This document shows positions 1-5,236 of a stretch of DNA of 5,800 nt, in pieces. The stretch spans positions 1 through 5,800 of the forward strand of contig JAQSXQ010000144.1 in assembly GCA_029256565.1 (NCBI GenBank), read 5' to 3'. Made by a program: the position numbers and the translations under genes. The notes under the pieces were generated by a model, which did no database searches, was not told where the DNA came from, and worked only from the letters and a program-made list of their open reading frames with translations. The stretch is from Mycobacterium sp. (GTDB lineage Bacteria; Actinomycetota; Actinomycetes; Mycobacteriales; Mycobacteriaceae). Every line of letters starts with the position of its first letter. The first letter of the stretch is position 1.

Positions 1-807
1 CCCCGCCACCTCGAGGTACTCGACCAAGGAACCTGCGGTGTCGAGCTTCTCGGCGTAGCGGCGCGCTTCGTCTCGTAGCCGGTCGTGCTCGGCGGTCACA
101 ACCACGGCCGGGGCGATGCCATCGATGTGGTCGGCGTTGGTGCCCCAGGCCGGTGACGCCAGGCGGTGGCAACGTTGTCGCCGATCGGGTATGTAGGCGG
201 AGTCGAACACCTCGCCCATCCAGGGTTTCATGACAGCGCGCGCGCCAATGGCGGATGGTTTGTCCTTGGTGGGAGTGACGAGATCCAGTGGCGCATAGTG
301 CAGTACTTGCAACGAGATGATTGGCGTGTGGTTCTCCAGTGCCAGTCGTGCGGCCGCGGCGCTGAGGTTGCCGCCTGCGCTCTGGCCACCGATGCATAGC
401 CGGCTGCCGTCCCAGGCTCGGTCCGCATCGGCGGCCCAACAGATGATGTCGTAGATCTGGTGAGGTGCAGCGGGGAAGCGCCAGCGTGGCGCTAGAACGT
501 AGTCGGGGTTGACCACCACGACGCGCGCGCTCGCGGCCAGAAATCGACACCATGGGTCGTCTTGTTCGGGATGTCCGACGACGAACCCGCCACCGTGGAC
601 GTTGACGTAGACCGCGGGCGATTCGACGTGGGCCGGTGGGTGATAGAGCGTGGCCGTGACGGGGCCGTACCGGGTGGGAATGGTGGCCTGCGAGGTACGA
701 CCGCGAATGTCCGCGAAGCGTACGGCTGCCTTCGGTGCGGGGTTGACGGTGCGTGCGAACAGCCGTGCCACGGTGTCGGCGATCACGGGAAGGGACAGGA
801 TCGACAT
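1..807 (-). CDS. HSL-family alpha/beta hydrolase (esterase/lipase), C-terminus beyond window
   Basis: Hydrolase of the hormone-sensitive-lipase-like group (alpha/beta hydrolase fold-3), expected to cleave carboxylic esters, probably in the cytoplasm because no signal peptide is seen. The 269 visible residues carry the oxyanion-hole motif HGGG at 71-74, the nucleophile elbow GQSAG at 141-145 (Ser143) and the acid motif DRLRDE from Asp242. The catalytic His, normally about 30 residues further on, lies beyond base 1, so about 40-50 residues are missing. The start ATG has a clean AGGAG (814-818) 6 nt upstream. It is the last visible gene of a minus-strand series, 25 nt after the SRPBCC gene, so probably co-transcribed with it. 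The elbow has Gln where most of the family has Asp (GDSAG), a tolerated variant. Family assignment is firm; the substrate cannot be told. Confidence 0.93.
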   Translation of the reverse strand, partial: MSILSLPVIADTVARLFARTVNPAPKAAVRFADIRGRTSQATIPTRYGPVTATLYHPPAHVESPAVYVNVHGGGFVVGHPEQDDPWCRFLAASARVVVVNPDYVLAPRWRFPAAPHQIYDIICWAADADRAWDGSRLCIGGQSAGGNLSAAAARLALENHTPIISLQVLHYAPLDLVTPTKDKPSAIGARAVMKPWMGEVFDSAYIPDRRQRCHRLASPAWGTNADHIDGIAPAVVVTAEHDRLRDEARRYAEKLDTAGSLVEYLEVAG

Positions 808-832
808 GAACGGCTCCTGGTATGGGTTCGGG

Positions 833-1261
833 CTAGTGGGCCTGCAAAGGGCCGGCGAATGACTTCCTCAAGGAGGCGGGGGCGACCAGGGGTAGCAGGG
901 CGGCCAGGAGTCGTCGGGTGATCCTGGTGGGACGTCGGGTGAGTTCGACGTCGATATTGGTGGTGGTTCCGTGCGGCGTGAGTTGAAAGACCCAGCCGCC
1001 GCCCGGGCCGAACACCTTCGAGTCGTGGGTGGTGATGGTGACGCGGTGACGTTGCGGGTACCAGTCGTAGCGGGCGCGCTCCCATGCAGATGCCGTGCCC
1101 TCGGTCACTTCGGCCCAGGTGTCGCCGACGGCGTGGACTTCGAAGTGATCGGCGTCGATGGTGGGCCACAGGGTGGGCCGGGCTGCCGAGAAGTCGGTGA
1201 GCACGGCCATCAACTGCGGTGCGCTGAGCTTGGATGTCATGTGCAGACGGACGGTTGGCAT
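833..1261 (-). CDS. SRPBCC (polyketide cyclase/START-like) family protein
   Basis: 142-residue protein with the layout of the SRPBCC helix-grip fold: an N-terminal strand (TVRLHMTSKLSAP), a helix with the typical FSAARPTLWPTID stretch near 24-36, repeated beta strands (FEVHAVGDTWAEVTEG, YDWYPQRHRVTITTHDS), a FGPGGGWVFQLTP turn near 85-97 and a basic C-terminal helix. Such proteins bind hydrophobic ligands in a deep cavity; some act as cyclases or aromatase-like enzymes, many have no known ligand. The length is normal for a single domain. ATG 1261 has AAGGAG (1267-1272) 5 nt upstream. It sits 53 nt after the Tat lipoprotein hydrolase and 25 nt before the esterase, so it probably shares their transcript and may bind their substrate or product (inference). 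No signal peptide. Fold assignment is fairly sure, function unknown. Confidence 0.82.
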   Translation of the reverse strand: MPTVRLHMTSKLSAPQLMAVLTDFSAARPTLWPTIDADHFEVHAVGDTWAEVTEGTASAWERARYDWYPQRHRVTITTHDSKVFGPGGGWVFQLTPHGTTTNIDVELTRRPTRITRRLLAALLPLVAPASLRKSFAGPLQAH

Positions 1262-1314
1262 GAATTCTCCTTGCCGGCTTGGTTGTGCGGGACGGTGTCT
1301 GCGGTTGTGGTGGT

Positions 1315-2358
1315 CTACATGCGGTGAACGTCGGCGATGGCCGAGGCGAACTGGCGAGGTGCTTCTTGGGGGACGTTGTGCCCGATGCCATCGAGCACGC
1401 GGTGCTCGTAGGGGCCGGTGTACATCGATCGGTAGGCGCTGCCGTCTTTTGCGGCACCGTCGAAGTCGCTGCCGATGGTGATGGTGGGAACGTTGATGGC
1501 GGGCTTGGCGGCGAGGCGTTGTTCGATGGCTTCGTAACGACTTTCGCCAGGGGCGAGACTAAGCCGCCAGCGGTAGTTGTGGATGACGATGTCAGCGTGG
1601 TCGGGGTTGTCGAACGCCGTCGCGGTCAGATCGTAGGTCGTGTCGTCGAAGTTCCACAGCGGCGAGGCCTTCGTCCAGATGAGACGGTTGAAGTCTTTCG
1701 TGTTGCGCCGGTACCCGAGTGCGCCACGCGGGGTGGCGAAGTAGTACTGGTACCACCAGCCGTATTCGGACTGCGGGGGCAGGGGCTCGAGGTTGGTTTC
1801 TAGATTGACCACGATGTAGCCGCTGACCGCGACTAACCCGGTGCAGCGCTGCGGCCACAGTGCGGCGACGACGTTGGCGGTACGTCCGCCCCAGTCGTAG
1901 CCGCCGAGGATGGCTTGGGGGATTTGCAGCGCATCCATCAGAGCGATCACGTCCTGTGCCAGGGCGCCCTGTTGACCGTTGCGCACGGTGTCGTTGGAGC
2001 GGAACCGGGTCGACCCAAATCCGCGCAGGTAGGGCACGATGACGCGGAATCCCTGTGCGGCGAGCGTGGCGGTGACGTCGGCGTAGCTGACGATGTCGTA
2101 GGGCCAGCCGTGCAGCAGGATGACGGGCTTGCCGTCAGGCGGGCCCGCTTCGGCGTATCCGACGTCGAGGTCTCCGGCGTCGACCTGCTTCACCGGGCCC
2201 AGTGTGTGTTGCGGCGCGGCGGGCGGGGTGGCTCCGGCCTCGGAGCCCGGGCCGCCGGACGCTGGACCATCGACCGACGACGCGCATGCCGCGAGAGTAA
2301 GACCACCCGCCGCAGCCGCGGTCAGCCGACCGAAACTCCGTCTGCTGAAACCGTTCAC
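1315..2358 (-). CDS. Tat-exported lipoprotein alpha/beta hydrolase with Asp nucleophile (epoxide hydrolase/dehalogenase-like)
   Basis: 347 residues. The N-terminus has a twin-arginine motif (SRRSFGRL, 5-12), an Ala/Gly-rich hydrophobic core and a lipobox LAAC ending at Cys25, then a Ser/Gly/Pro-rich linker to about 50. The protein is therefore predicted to be folded, exported by Tat and anchored by lipid outside the membrane. The hydrolase domain shows HGWP at 83-86, the elbow GGYDWGG at 152-158 with Asp155 as nucleophile, a cap segment rich in aromatics (GWWYQYYF, 200-207), a candidate acid at Asp298 or Asp300 and catalytic His327 in GIGHNVPQEAP. An Asp elbow after HGWP is the hallmark of epoxide hydrolases and haloalkane dehalogenases, so the chemistry is probably via an alkyl-enzyme ester. 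The start is GTG, chosen because GAAGGGAAG (2366-2374) lies 7 nt upstream and the Tat signal begins right after it. Substrate unknown. Confidence 0.93.
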   Translation of the reverse strand: MNGFSRRSFGRLTAAAAGGLTLAACASSVDGPASGGPGSEAGATPPAAPQHTLGPVKQVDAGDLDVGYAEAGPPDGKPVILLHGWPYDIVSYADVTATLAAQGFRVIVPYLRGFGSTRFRSNDTVRNGQQGALAQDVIALMDALQIPQAILGGYDWGGRTANVVAALWPQRCTGLVAVSGYIVVNLETNLEPLPPQSEYGWWYQYYFATPRGALGYRRNTKDFNRLIWTKASPLWNFDDTTYDLTATAFDNPDHADIVIHNYRWRLSLAPGESRYEAIEQRLAAKPAINVPTITIGSDFDGAAKDGSAYRSMYTGPYEHRVLDGIGHNVPQEAPRQFASAIADVHRM

Positions 2359-2365
2359 GAGAATG

Positions 2366-2374
2366 CTTCCCTTC
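2366..2374 (-). promoter_or_regulatory. Ribosome binding site fixing the GTG start of the Tat hydrolase
   Basis: On the minus strand this reads GAAGGGAAG, a purine-rich Shine-Dalgarno-like sequence ending 7 nt before the GTG at 2358. No in-frame ATG lies between it and the twin-arginine motif, so it supports GTG as the start. Confidence 0.6.
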
Positions 2375-2393
2375 TAGTCGAGTCGGTAGCGTG

Positions 2394-2411
2394 GTCGCCG
2401 CTCACGACGAC
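2394..2411 (-). other. Hairpin in the gap between oxidoreductase and Tat hydrolase genes
   Basis: In the minus-strand transcript GTCGTCG and CGGCGAC pair (7 bp including one G-U) around a TGAG tetraloop. It lies about 80 nt after the oxidoreductase stop and 35 nt before the Tat hydrolase start. It could attenuate read-through or protect an mRNA end. There is no U-tract, but mycobacterial terminators often lack one. The 132-nt gap holds no gene and I found no clear TANNNT -10 box in it, so whether transcription restarts here is open. Confidence 0.3.
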
Positions 2412-2490
2412 TCACGGAACGTTCGACCGCACGGCGGCCCATCATCGGTGGCGCGCGCGGTGAGCGACGCAGGCGTAGTGCAGCGGGACA

Positions 2491-3387
2491 TCAGCGGTGC
2501 CTGCTGACGCTTGGCGAGATCCCGAGCGCTCCGGCGAGAACCTCGTACGCACGAAACGCCTCGTCGTCGTAGACCTGAAGCAGGACTTCGGGCATTGACG
2601 GGTGTGGCGCCGAATGCTCACCAATCAGGTGAATCTGTACGTGGTCGGCCCCCGCTTCGAGGTGAGCATGGAGTCCACCGGCGACCTCGTCGGGTTCGCC
2701 GTGGACGGCGAGGGCGTCTATCAGACGGTCGCTGCCGTCCCCTGCGAGATCGTCGTCGGTGAAACCAAGGCGCCGCAGGTTGTTTCGGTAGTTCACCAAG
2801 CCGAGGTAGGGATGCTTGATCCTCGGCCGGGCCAGCGCACGGGCGCGGGCACCGTCCGGTTCGAGTACCACCTTCTGCTCGGGAATGAGGAGTTTGGATG
2901 GCCCCAGCGCTCGTCTGGCTCGACGTGAGTGCTCGACGGTCACCAGGTAAGGCACTGAGCCGCCGGTGCGGTCGCGCGACACCTCCAACATCTTCGGGCC
3001 GAGGGCCGCCAACGCCGTGCGCTCCCGGGGCACTCCGTGAACGTCGAGGTCGTCGAGGAACGCCGCCATCGACGCCATGGGCGTGCCGTAGCCTCGGGTC
3101 TGCTCGGGATGCCCCACGCCGAGGCCGATCAGAAGCCGGTCGGGGAACCTGGTTTCGATTCGCTGGTAGGCGGCCGCCAAGGTGGAGGCGTCACCGCCGT
3201 GGATGTTGTAGATGCTGGTGCCCACGATCAGGGCTTCCGTGGCGCCCAGGAGATCATCGATCCCGGCGAGGTCGGCGGGCGGTCCGCCGAGCCACAGTGC
3301 GGTATAGCCGAGCATCTCCAGTCGTGTCGCCATGTTAGGTGTCGTTGCGTAGGCCGGCTGCCATACTCCGAACTTGCCGAGTTGCAT
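2491..3387 (-). CDS. LLM-class F420-dependent oxidoreductase, MSMEG_4141-like (TIGR03620 type)
   Basis: 298-residue member of the luciferase-like monooxygenase superfamily, TIM-barrel enzymes that in actinobacteria usually use reduced coenzyme F420 for hydride transfer. The order of segments matches the MSMEG_4141 family as I recall it: LGKFGVW at 3-9, LGYTALWLGG at 26-35, a GTSIYNIH strand at 56-63, FPDRLLIGLGVGHPE at 81-95, LAALGPKMLEVSRD at 126-139, a VPYLVTVEH segment at 145-153, NYRNNLRRLGFTDDDLAG near 199-216, GSDRLIDALAVHG at 218-230 and HLEAGADHVQIHL near 242-254. The open frame runs 40 codons further upstream, but that extension is Arg-rich and unlike the family, whereas ATG 3387 has AAAGGA 7 nt upstream. 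It is first in the minus-strand series and divergent from a TetR gene, its probable regulator. It likely provides the redox step of the cassette; the substrate is not predictable. Confidence 0.9.
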   Translation of the reverse strand: MQLGKFGVWQPAYATTPNMATRLEMLGYTALWLGGPPADLAGIDDLLGATEALIVGTSIYNIHGGDASTLAAAYQRIETRFPDRLLIGLGVGHPEQTRGYGTPMASMAAFLDDLDVHGVPRERTALAALGPKMLEVSRDRTGGSVPYLVTVEHSRRARRALGPSKLLIPEQKVVLEPDGARARALARPRIKHPYLGLVNYRNNLRRLGFTDDDLAGDGSDRLIDALAVHGEPDEVAGGLHAHLEAGADHVQIHLIGEHSAPHPSMPEVLLQVYDDEAFRAYEVLAGALGISPSVSRHR

Positions 3388-3394
3388 TGGGCTT

Positions 3395-3400
3395 TCCTTT
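3395..3400 (-). promoter_or_regulatory. Ribosome binding site deciding the oxidoreductase start
   Basis: AAAGGA on the minus strand, within a longer purine run (GGAAAGGAAAG), 7 nt before ATG 3387. This places the true N-terminus at MQLGKF rather than 40 codons upstream. Confidence 0.7.
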
Positions 3401-3467
3401 CCAATCGGTGGCTCTCGAATGTGATGTAGTCGTGCTGGCGTCGCCGGAATGACCTTCGGCCGTGTCG

Positions 3468-3484
3468 TTTCCGTTCGACGGCAA
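3468..3484. promoter_or_regulatory. Candidate TetR operator palindrome in divergent intergenic region
   Basis: TTTCCGTTCGACGGCAA: arms TTxCCGT and ACGGxAA match at 6 of 7 positions around a 3-nt centre. It lies inside the 213-nt region between the oxidoreductase and the divergent TetR gene, 81 nt upstream of the oxidoreductase ATG and 117 nt upstream of the TetR ATG. Size and placement suit a TetR-dimer site. In GC-rich DNA such a palindrome can arise by chance, so it is a candidate only. Confidence 0.35.
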
Positions 3485-3563
3485 GACCGCTCCGCCATCC
3501 CAGTCATGCTGGCGAAGCGACCCGGCGCTCGCTCAACGCCACGGGTGCCCGCGTTCTTCGCGA

Positions 3564-3584
3564 GCCCAGTGCGACCTACTGCGC
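3564..3584. promoter_or_regulatory. Second imperfect palindrome, next to the TetR promoter
   Basis: GC-C-CAGT, 7-nt spacer, ACTG-C-GC: the arms match at 6 of 7 positions. It abuts the proposed -10 box at 3587-3592 and would overlap the -35/spacer region, so a repressor bound here would block the TetR gene's own promoter. Weaker than the 3468-3484 palindrome because of its long spacer. Confidence 0.25.
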
Positions 3585-3586
3585 GC

Positions 3587-3592
3587 TACCCT
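3587..3592 (+). promoter_or_regulatory. -10 box of a probable leaderless TetR promoter
   Basis: TACCCT fits the mycobacterial TANNNT -10 motif and ends 8 nt before the ATG at 3601, so transcription would start at or next to the A of the start codon. No Shine-Dalgarno sequence precedes this ATG, as expected for a leaderless mRNA, which is common in mycobacteria. No good -35 hexamer is visible, also usual there. Confidence 0.5.
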
Positions 3593-3600
3593 CTGATCTC

Positions 3601-4236
3601 ATGAGTCAACATGCAACGCGGAAAAAACTGGACCCGCAAGTCCAGCCTCTGACCGCCCGCGGAAGAGCCACCCGAGAACGCATCATCGAGGGCGCCGCGC
3701 TCGAAATTCGAACACGAGGCGTGGCCACCACCACGCTCGAGCACGTCATGGAGCGCACGAGCACCTCGAAAAGTCAGCTATTCCACTACTTTCCAGAGGG
3801 CAAGGACCAGCTGCTCTTGGAGGTCGCCCATCGCGAGGCACTCAGGGTGCTCGACGATCAGGAACCCCATCTGAGTGCACTGACGTCATGGGCGGCATGG
3901 ACACGCTGGCGCAACGCCGTCGTCGAGCGTTACCGTCGGCAAGGGCAGAATTGCCCCATCGCCGTGCTCATGTCGGAGATCGGCCGCACCACCCCAGGTG
4001 CCCAGGCCGTCACGGCGGAACTCTTGCGCACATGGCATCGCGCAATAGGCGACGGCGTCCGATGCATGCAATCGAACGGCAAGATCGATGGGCGCGTGGA
4101 CGCCGACCGCAAGGCCGCCGCCCTCTTGGCCGGCATCCAGGGGGGTGTCGGTGTCATGCTGGCCACTGGTGACTTGAGCTACCTGGAAGCCGCACTCGAC
4201 GACGGCATCGATGCCATGCGGTCCGTACCTGTCTGA
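3601..4236 (+). CDS. TetR/AcrR-family transcriptional regulator (LmrA/YxaF-like C-terminal domain)
   Basis: 211-residue DNA-binding repressor of the TetR class. The N-terminal domain spans about 22-70: RATRERIIEGAALEIRTRG forms helix 1, TTTLEHVMERT the scaffold helix, and STSKSQLFHYFPEGKDQL holds the recognition helix and the conserved xxHYF motif. The ligand/dimer domain (about 71-211) includes PHLSALTSWAAWTRWRNAVV, a CPIAVLMSEIG segment around 117-127 and AALLAGIQGGVGVMLATGD near 174-192, which resembles the LmrA/YxaF-type C-terminal domain. The length is typical. There is no SD before the ATG and the start looks leaderless. It is divergent from the F420 oxidoreductase gene, so it most probably represses that operon and itself until a ligand, perhaps the pathway substrate, binds (inference). 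It is convergent with the cupin gene. Confidence 0.94.
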   Translation: MSQHATRKKLDPQVQPLTARGRATRERIIEGAALEIRTRGVATTTLEHVMERTSTSKSQLFHYFPEGKDQLLLEVAHREALRVLDDQEPHLSALTSWAAWTRWRNAVVERYRRQGQNCPIAVLMSEIGRTTPGAQAVTAELLRTWHRAIGDGVRCMQSNGKIDGRVDADRKAAALLAGIQGGVGVMLATGDLSYLEAALDDGIDAMRSVPV

Positions 4237-4258
4237 CAGCTTCGCCCGGGTCCCCTCT

Positions 4259-4273
4259 GCCGCGTCCGGCGGC
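4259..4273 (+). terminator. Possible intrinsic terminator hairpin after the TetR gene
   Basis: GCCGC-GTCCG-GCGGC, a 5-bp all-GC stem with a 5-nt loop, starting 22 nt after the TetR stop. It has no T-tract. The 149-nt convergent gap 4237-4385 holds no gene that I can see. Confidence 0.3.
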
Positions 4274-4316
4274 GCGCACGCCACGGAAACCCTGTGAAGA
4301 CCGCTCACTCCAATCA

Positions 4317-4340
4317 CGTCGGAACCAACGTGCGCCGACG
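4317..4340. terminator. Possible bidirectional terminator hairpin between TetR and cupin genes
   Basis: CGTCGG and CCGACG form a perfect 6-bp stem around a 12-nt loop. CACGT/ACGTG (4315-4319 and 4328-4332) is an alternative fold. It lies 46 nt beyond the cupin stop on the minus strand and between two convergent genes, where terminators are expected. No T-tract on either side. Confidence 0.3.
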
Positions 4341-4385
4341 AGCCGCCGTGGCGATTCGCCTGTCCCGTGATCGAGTCGCTGGCTC

Positions 4386-4808
4386 CTAGTGAGGCTCGAC
4401 CAGTGGCTGGCCCTCTGGGATCACGTACGTCGACAGCATCATGGTGGGCACGGCGCCGACGTTGATCGCGTCGTGGATGACGCCGGTCGGAATGCGGAAC
4501 GGATCGCCCGTGTGCAGATGCTCGGTGACGCGGTCATCGAAGACGATGTCGACGTCACCCGCGACGATGTAGCCGATTTCTGGCCCCGGGTGCGAGTGCC
4601 GACCCGAGCGTTTGCCGACGGGAATCTCGACGCGGGTCTGGACGATCTCGAAACCGGGCGTGGGTGCGGGGGCGCGTTGGAGTTCGACCCGTGTCACACC
4701 GTCGGTGGCGCCGTCCGCACGGGCGATGCCGGCTTCGTAGACGCACGCGGCGGCGGTGATCGTGGCCAGCGCGACTGCGGCGGTGAGGCGGGCGTAGTGG
4801 TGGGTCAT
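4386..4808 (-). CDS. Exported single-domain cupin protein
   Basis: 140 residues. Residues 1-31 look like a Sec signal peptide: a short charged start, a hydrophobic Ala/Thr core (LTAAVALATITAAA) and a probable signal peptidase I site after Ala-Arg-Ala31. The rest is one cupin barrel: motif 1 is GRHSHPGPEIGYIVAG (69-84, metal ligands His71, His73 and Glu77) and motif 2 is GDPFRIPTGVIHDAIN (101-116, His112). All four usual metal ligands are present, so it should bind a divalent metal outside the membrane. It may be an enzyme or a small-molecule binder; cupin function cannot be read from sequence. The start ATG has GAGGAG (4813-4818) 4 nt upstream and overlaps the stop of a broken sigma-factor gene by ATGA, so it was probably translationally coupled to it. 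A Cys at 22 lacks a proper lipobox. Confidence 0.9.
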   Translation of the reverse strand: MTHHYARLTAAVALATITAAACVYEAGIARADGATDGVTRVELQRAPAPTPGFEIVQTRVEIPVGKRSGRHSHPGPEIGYIVAGDVDIVFDDRVTEHLHTGDPFRIPTGVIHDAINVGAVPTMMLSTYVIPEGQPLVEPH

Positions 4809-5052
4809 GCTGCTCCTCGTGTCGTGACTTCTCGCGGGGTGGTGATCGAGCCGGGTACCGGGCGGTGCGCTGGGGCCACGTCGCTCAAGGCCACGCGCAA
4901 CCGCCTGCGCGCGAGATGGATTCGCGACATCACCGTGCCTAGGGGGATCCCCTGAATCTTGGCGATCGGGCCACGCGCTTGAGTTCGAGCCGCAGTGGCA
5001 GGATGCCGCGGTCGAACTCGCTCGTCTGACGGGGGCGGGGCGACGGTGTCAT
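4805..5052 (-). pseudogene. ECF sigma factor with internal out-of-frame deletion (remnant)
   Basis: Two pieces of an ECF-type sigma-70 factor lie side by side in different minus-strand frames. From ATG 5052 a 37-codon frame reads MTPSPRPRQTSEFDRG then ILPLRLELKRVA, which resembles the very start of region 2 in this family (FxRxxLPLRxxLxRxA), and stops at 4939. From about 4966 another frame reads IAKIQGIPLGTVMSRIHLAR then RRLRVALSDVA, a clear region 4.2 helix-turn-helix, and runs to a TGA at 4805. The intervening 100 or so residues (the rest of region 2, the linker and region 4.1) are gone, with the junction near 4964-4972. Without the -10-binding part it cannot work as a sigma factor. The C-terminal frame is open back to ATG 5179, but that stretch resembles nothing. 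A GTG a few codons upstream of 5052 is an alternative original start. Region 4.2 is sure, the N-terminal piece likely. Confidence 0.72.
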
Positions 5053-5236
5053 CTCGGCTGTTCCAATCGCTGGGTCGTGGACCACTACATGACACCAGCA
5101 GGTGATCGTCGCGTCCAACGATCGTTGTGGATGGAGTAGATCGCGAACTGCGATGAGTAGGCAGCGTAGAAGTGGCCATGGCGGTTCAGCGTTCTAGTGA
5201 CGCGCATCGCGAGTGACGATCACAGGCAATGCCGTC
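5053..5236. other. Divergent intergenic region between two gene remnants, with a 12-bp palindrome
   Basis: 184 nt between the sigma-factor remnant (minus) and the hydrolase remnant (plus), so the former promoter region of both. It contains the perfect 12-bp palindrome CAACGATCGTTG at 5116-5127, a possible operator or chance. GGAAC on the minus strand (5060-5064) resembles an ECF -35 element but lies too close to the sigma start for a matching -10. No intact gene is seen. Confidence 0.4.

Noticed and set aside
166..921. Plus-strand open frames over the esterase gene
   Set aside because: The minus strand carries a continuous 269-codon frame with HGGG, GQSAG and DxLRDE, which explains this region.
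783..1457. Long minus-strand open frame of 224 codons
   Set aside because: Overlaps the SRPBCC gene and the end of the Tat hydrolase in another frame; the product is Arg/Pro/His-rich low-complexity sequence typical of GC-rich shadow frames.
2417..2424. Palindrome GAACGTTC between oxidoreductase and Tat hydrolase
   Set aside because: Only 8 bp with non-matching flanks; too short to separate from chance.
1279..2463. Plus-strand open frames opposite the Tat hydrolase (1279-1803 and 1915-2463)
   Set aside because: Antisense to a well-supported gene, with no motif or ribosome site; Val/Gly/Arg-rich shadow composition.
2602..3429. Plus-strand open frames opposite the F420 oxidoreductase
   Set aside because: Antisense shadows of a recognised enzyme gene, without family features.
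3433..3514. Direct repeat TGCTGGCG at 3433-3440 and 3507-3514
   Set aside because: 8 bp of GC-rich sequence 74 bp apart is expected by chance and fits no symmetric operator.
4742..4748. Cupin as a lipoprotein through Cys22
   Set aside because: The residues before the Cys are Ala-Ala-Ala without the Leu/Val at -3 expected of a lipobox; a signal peptidase I site after Ala31 fits better.
4389..4955. 188-codon plus-strand open frame opposite the cupin
   Set aside because: Antisense to the cupin with both its motifs; Gly/Asp/Arg-rich with no recognisable domain.
5060..5064. ECF-type -35 element (GGAAC, minus strand) showing autoregulation of the sigma gene
   Set aside because: A matching -10 at normal spacing would fall inside the coding start, so it cannot drive this gene as placed.
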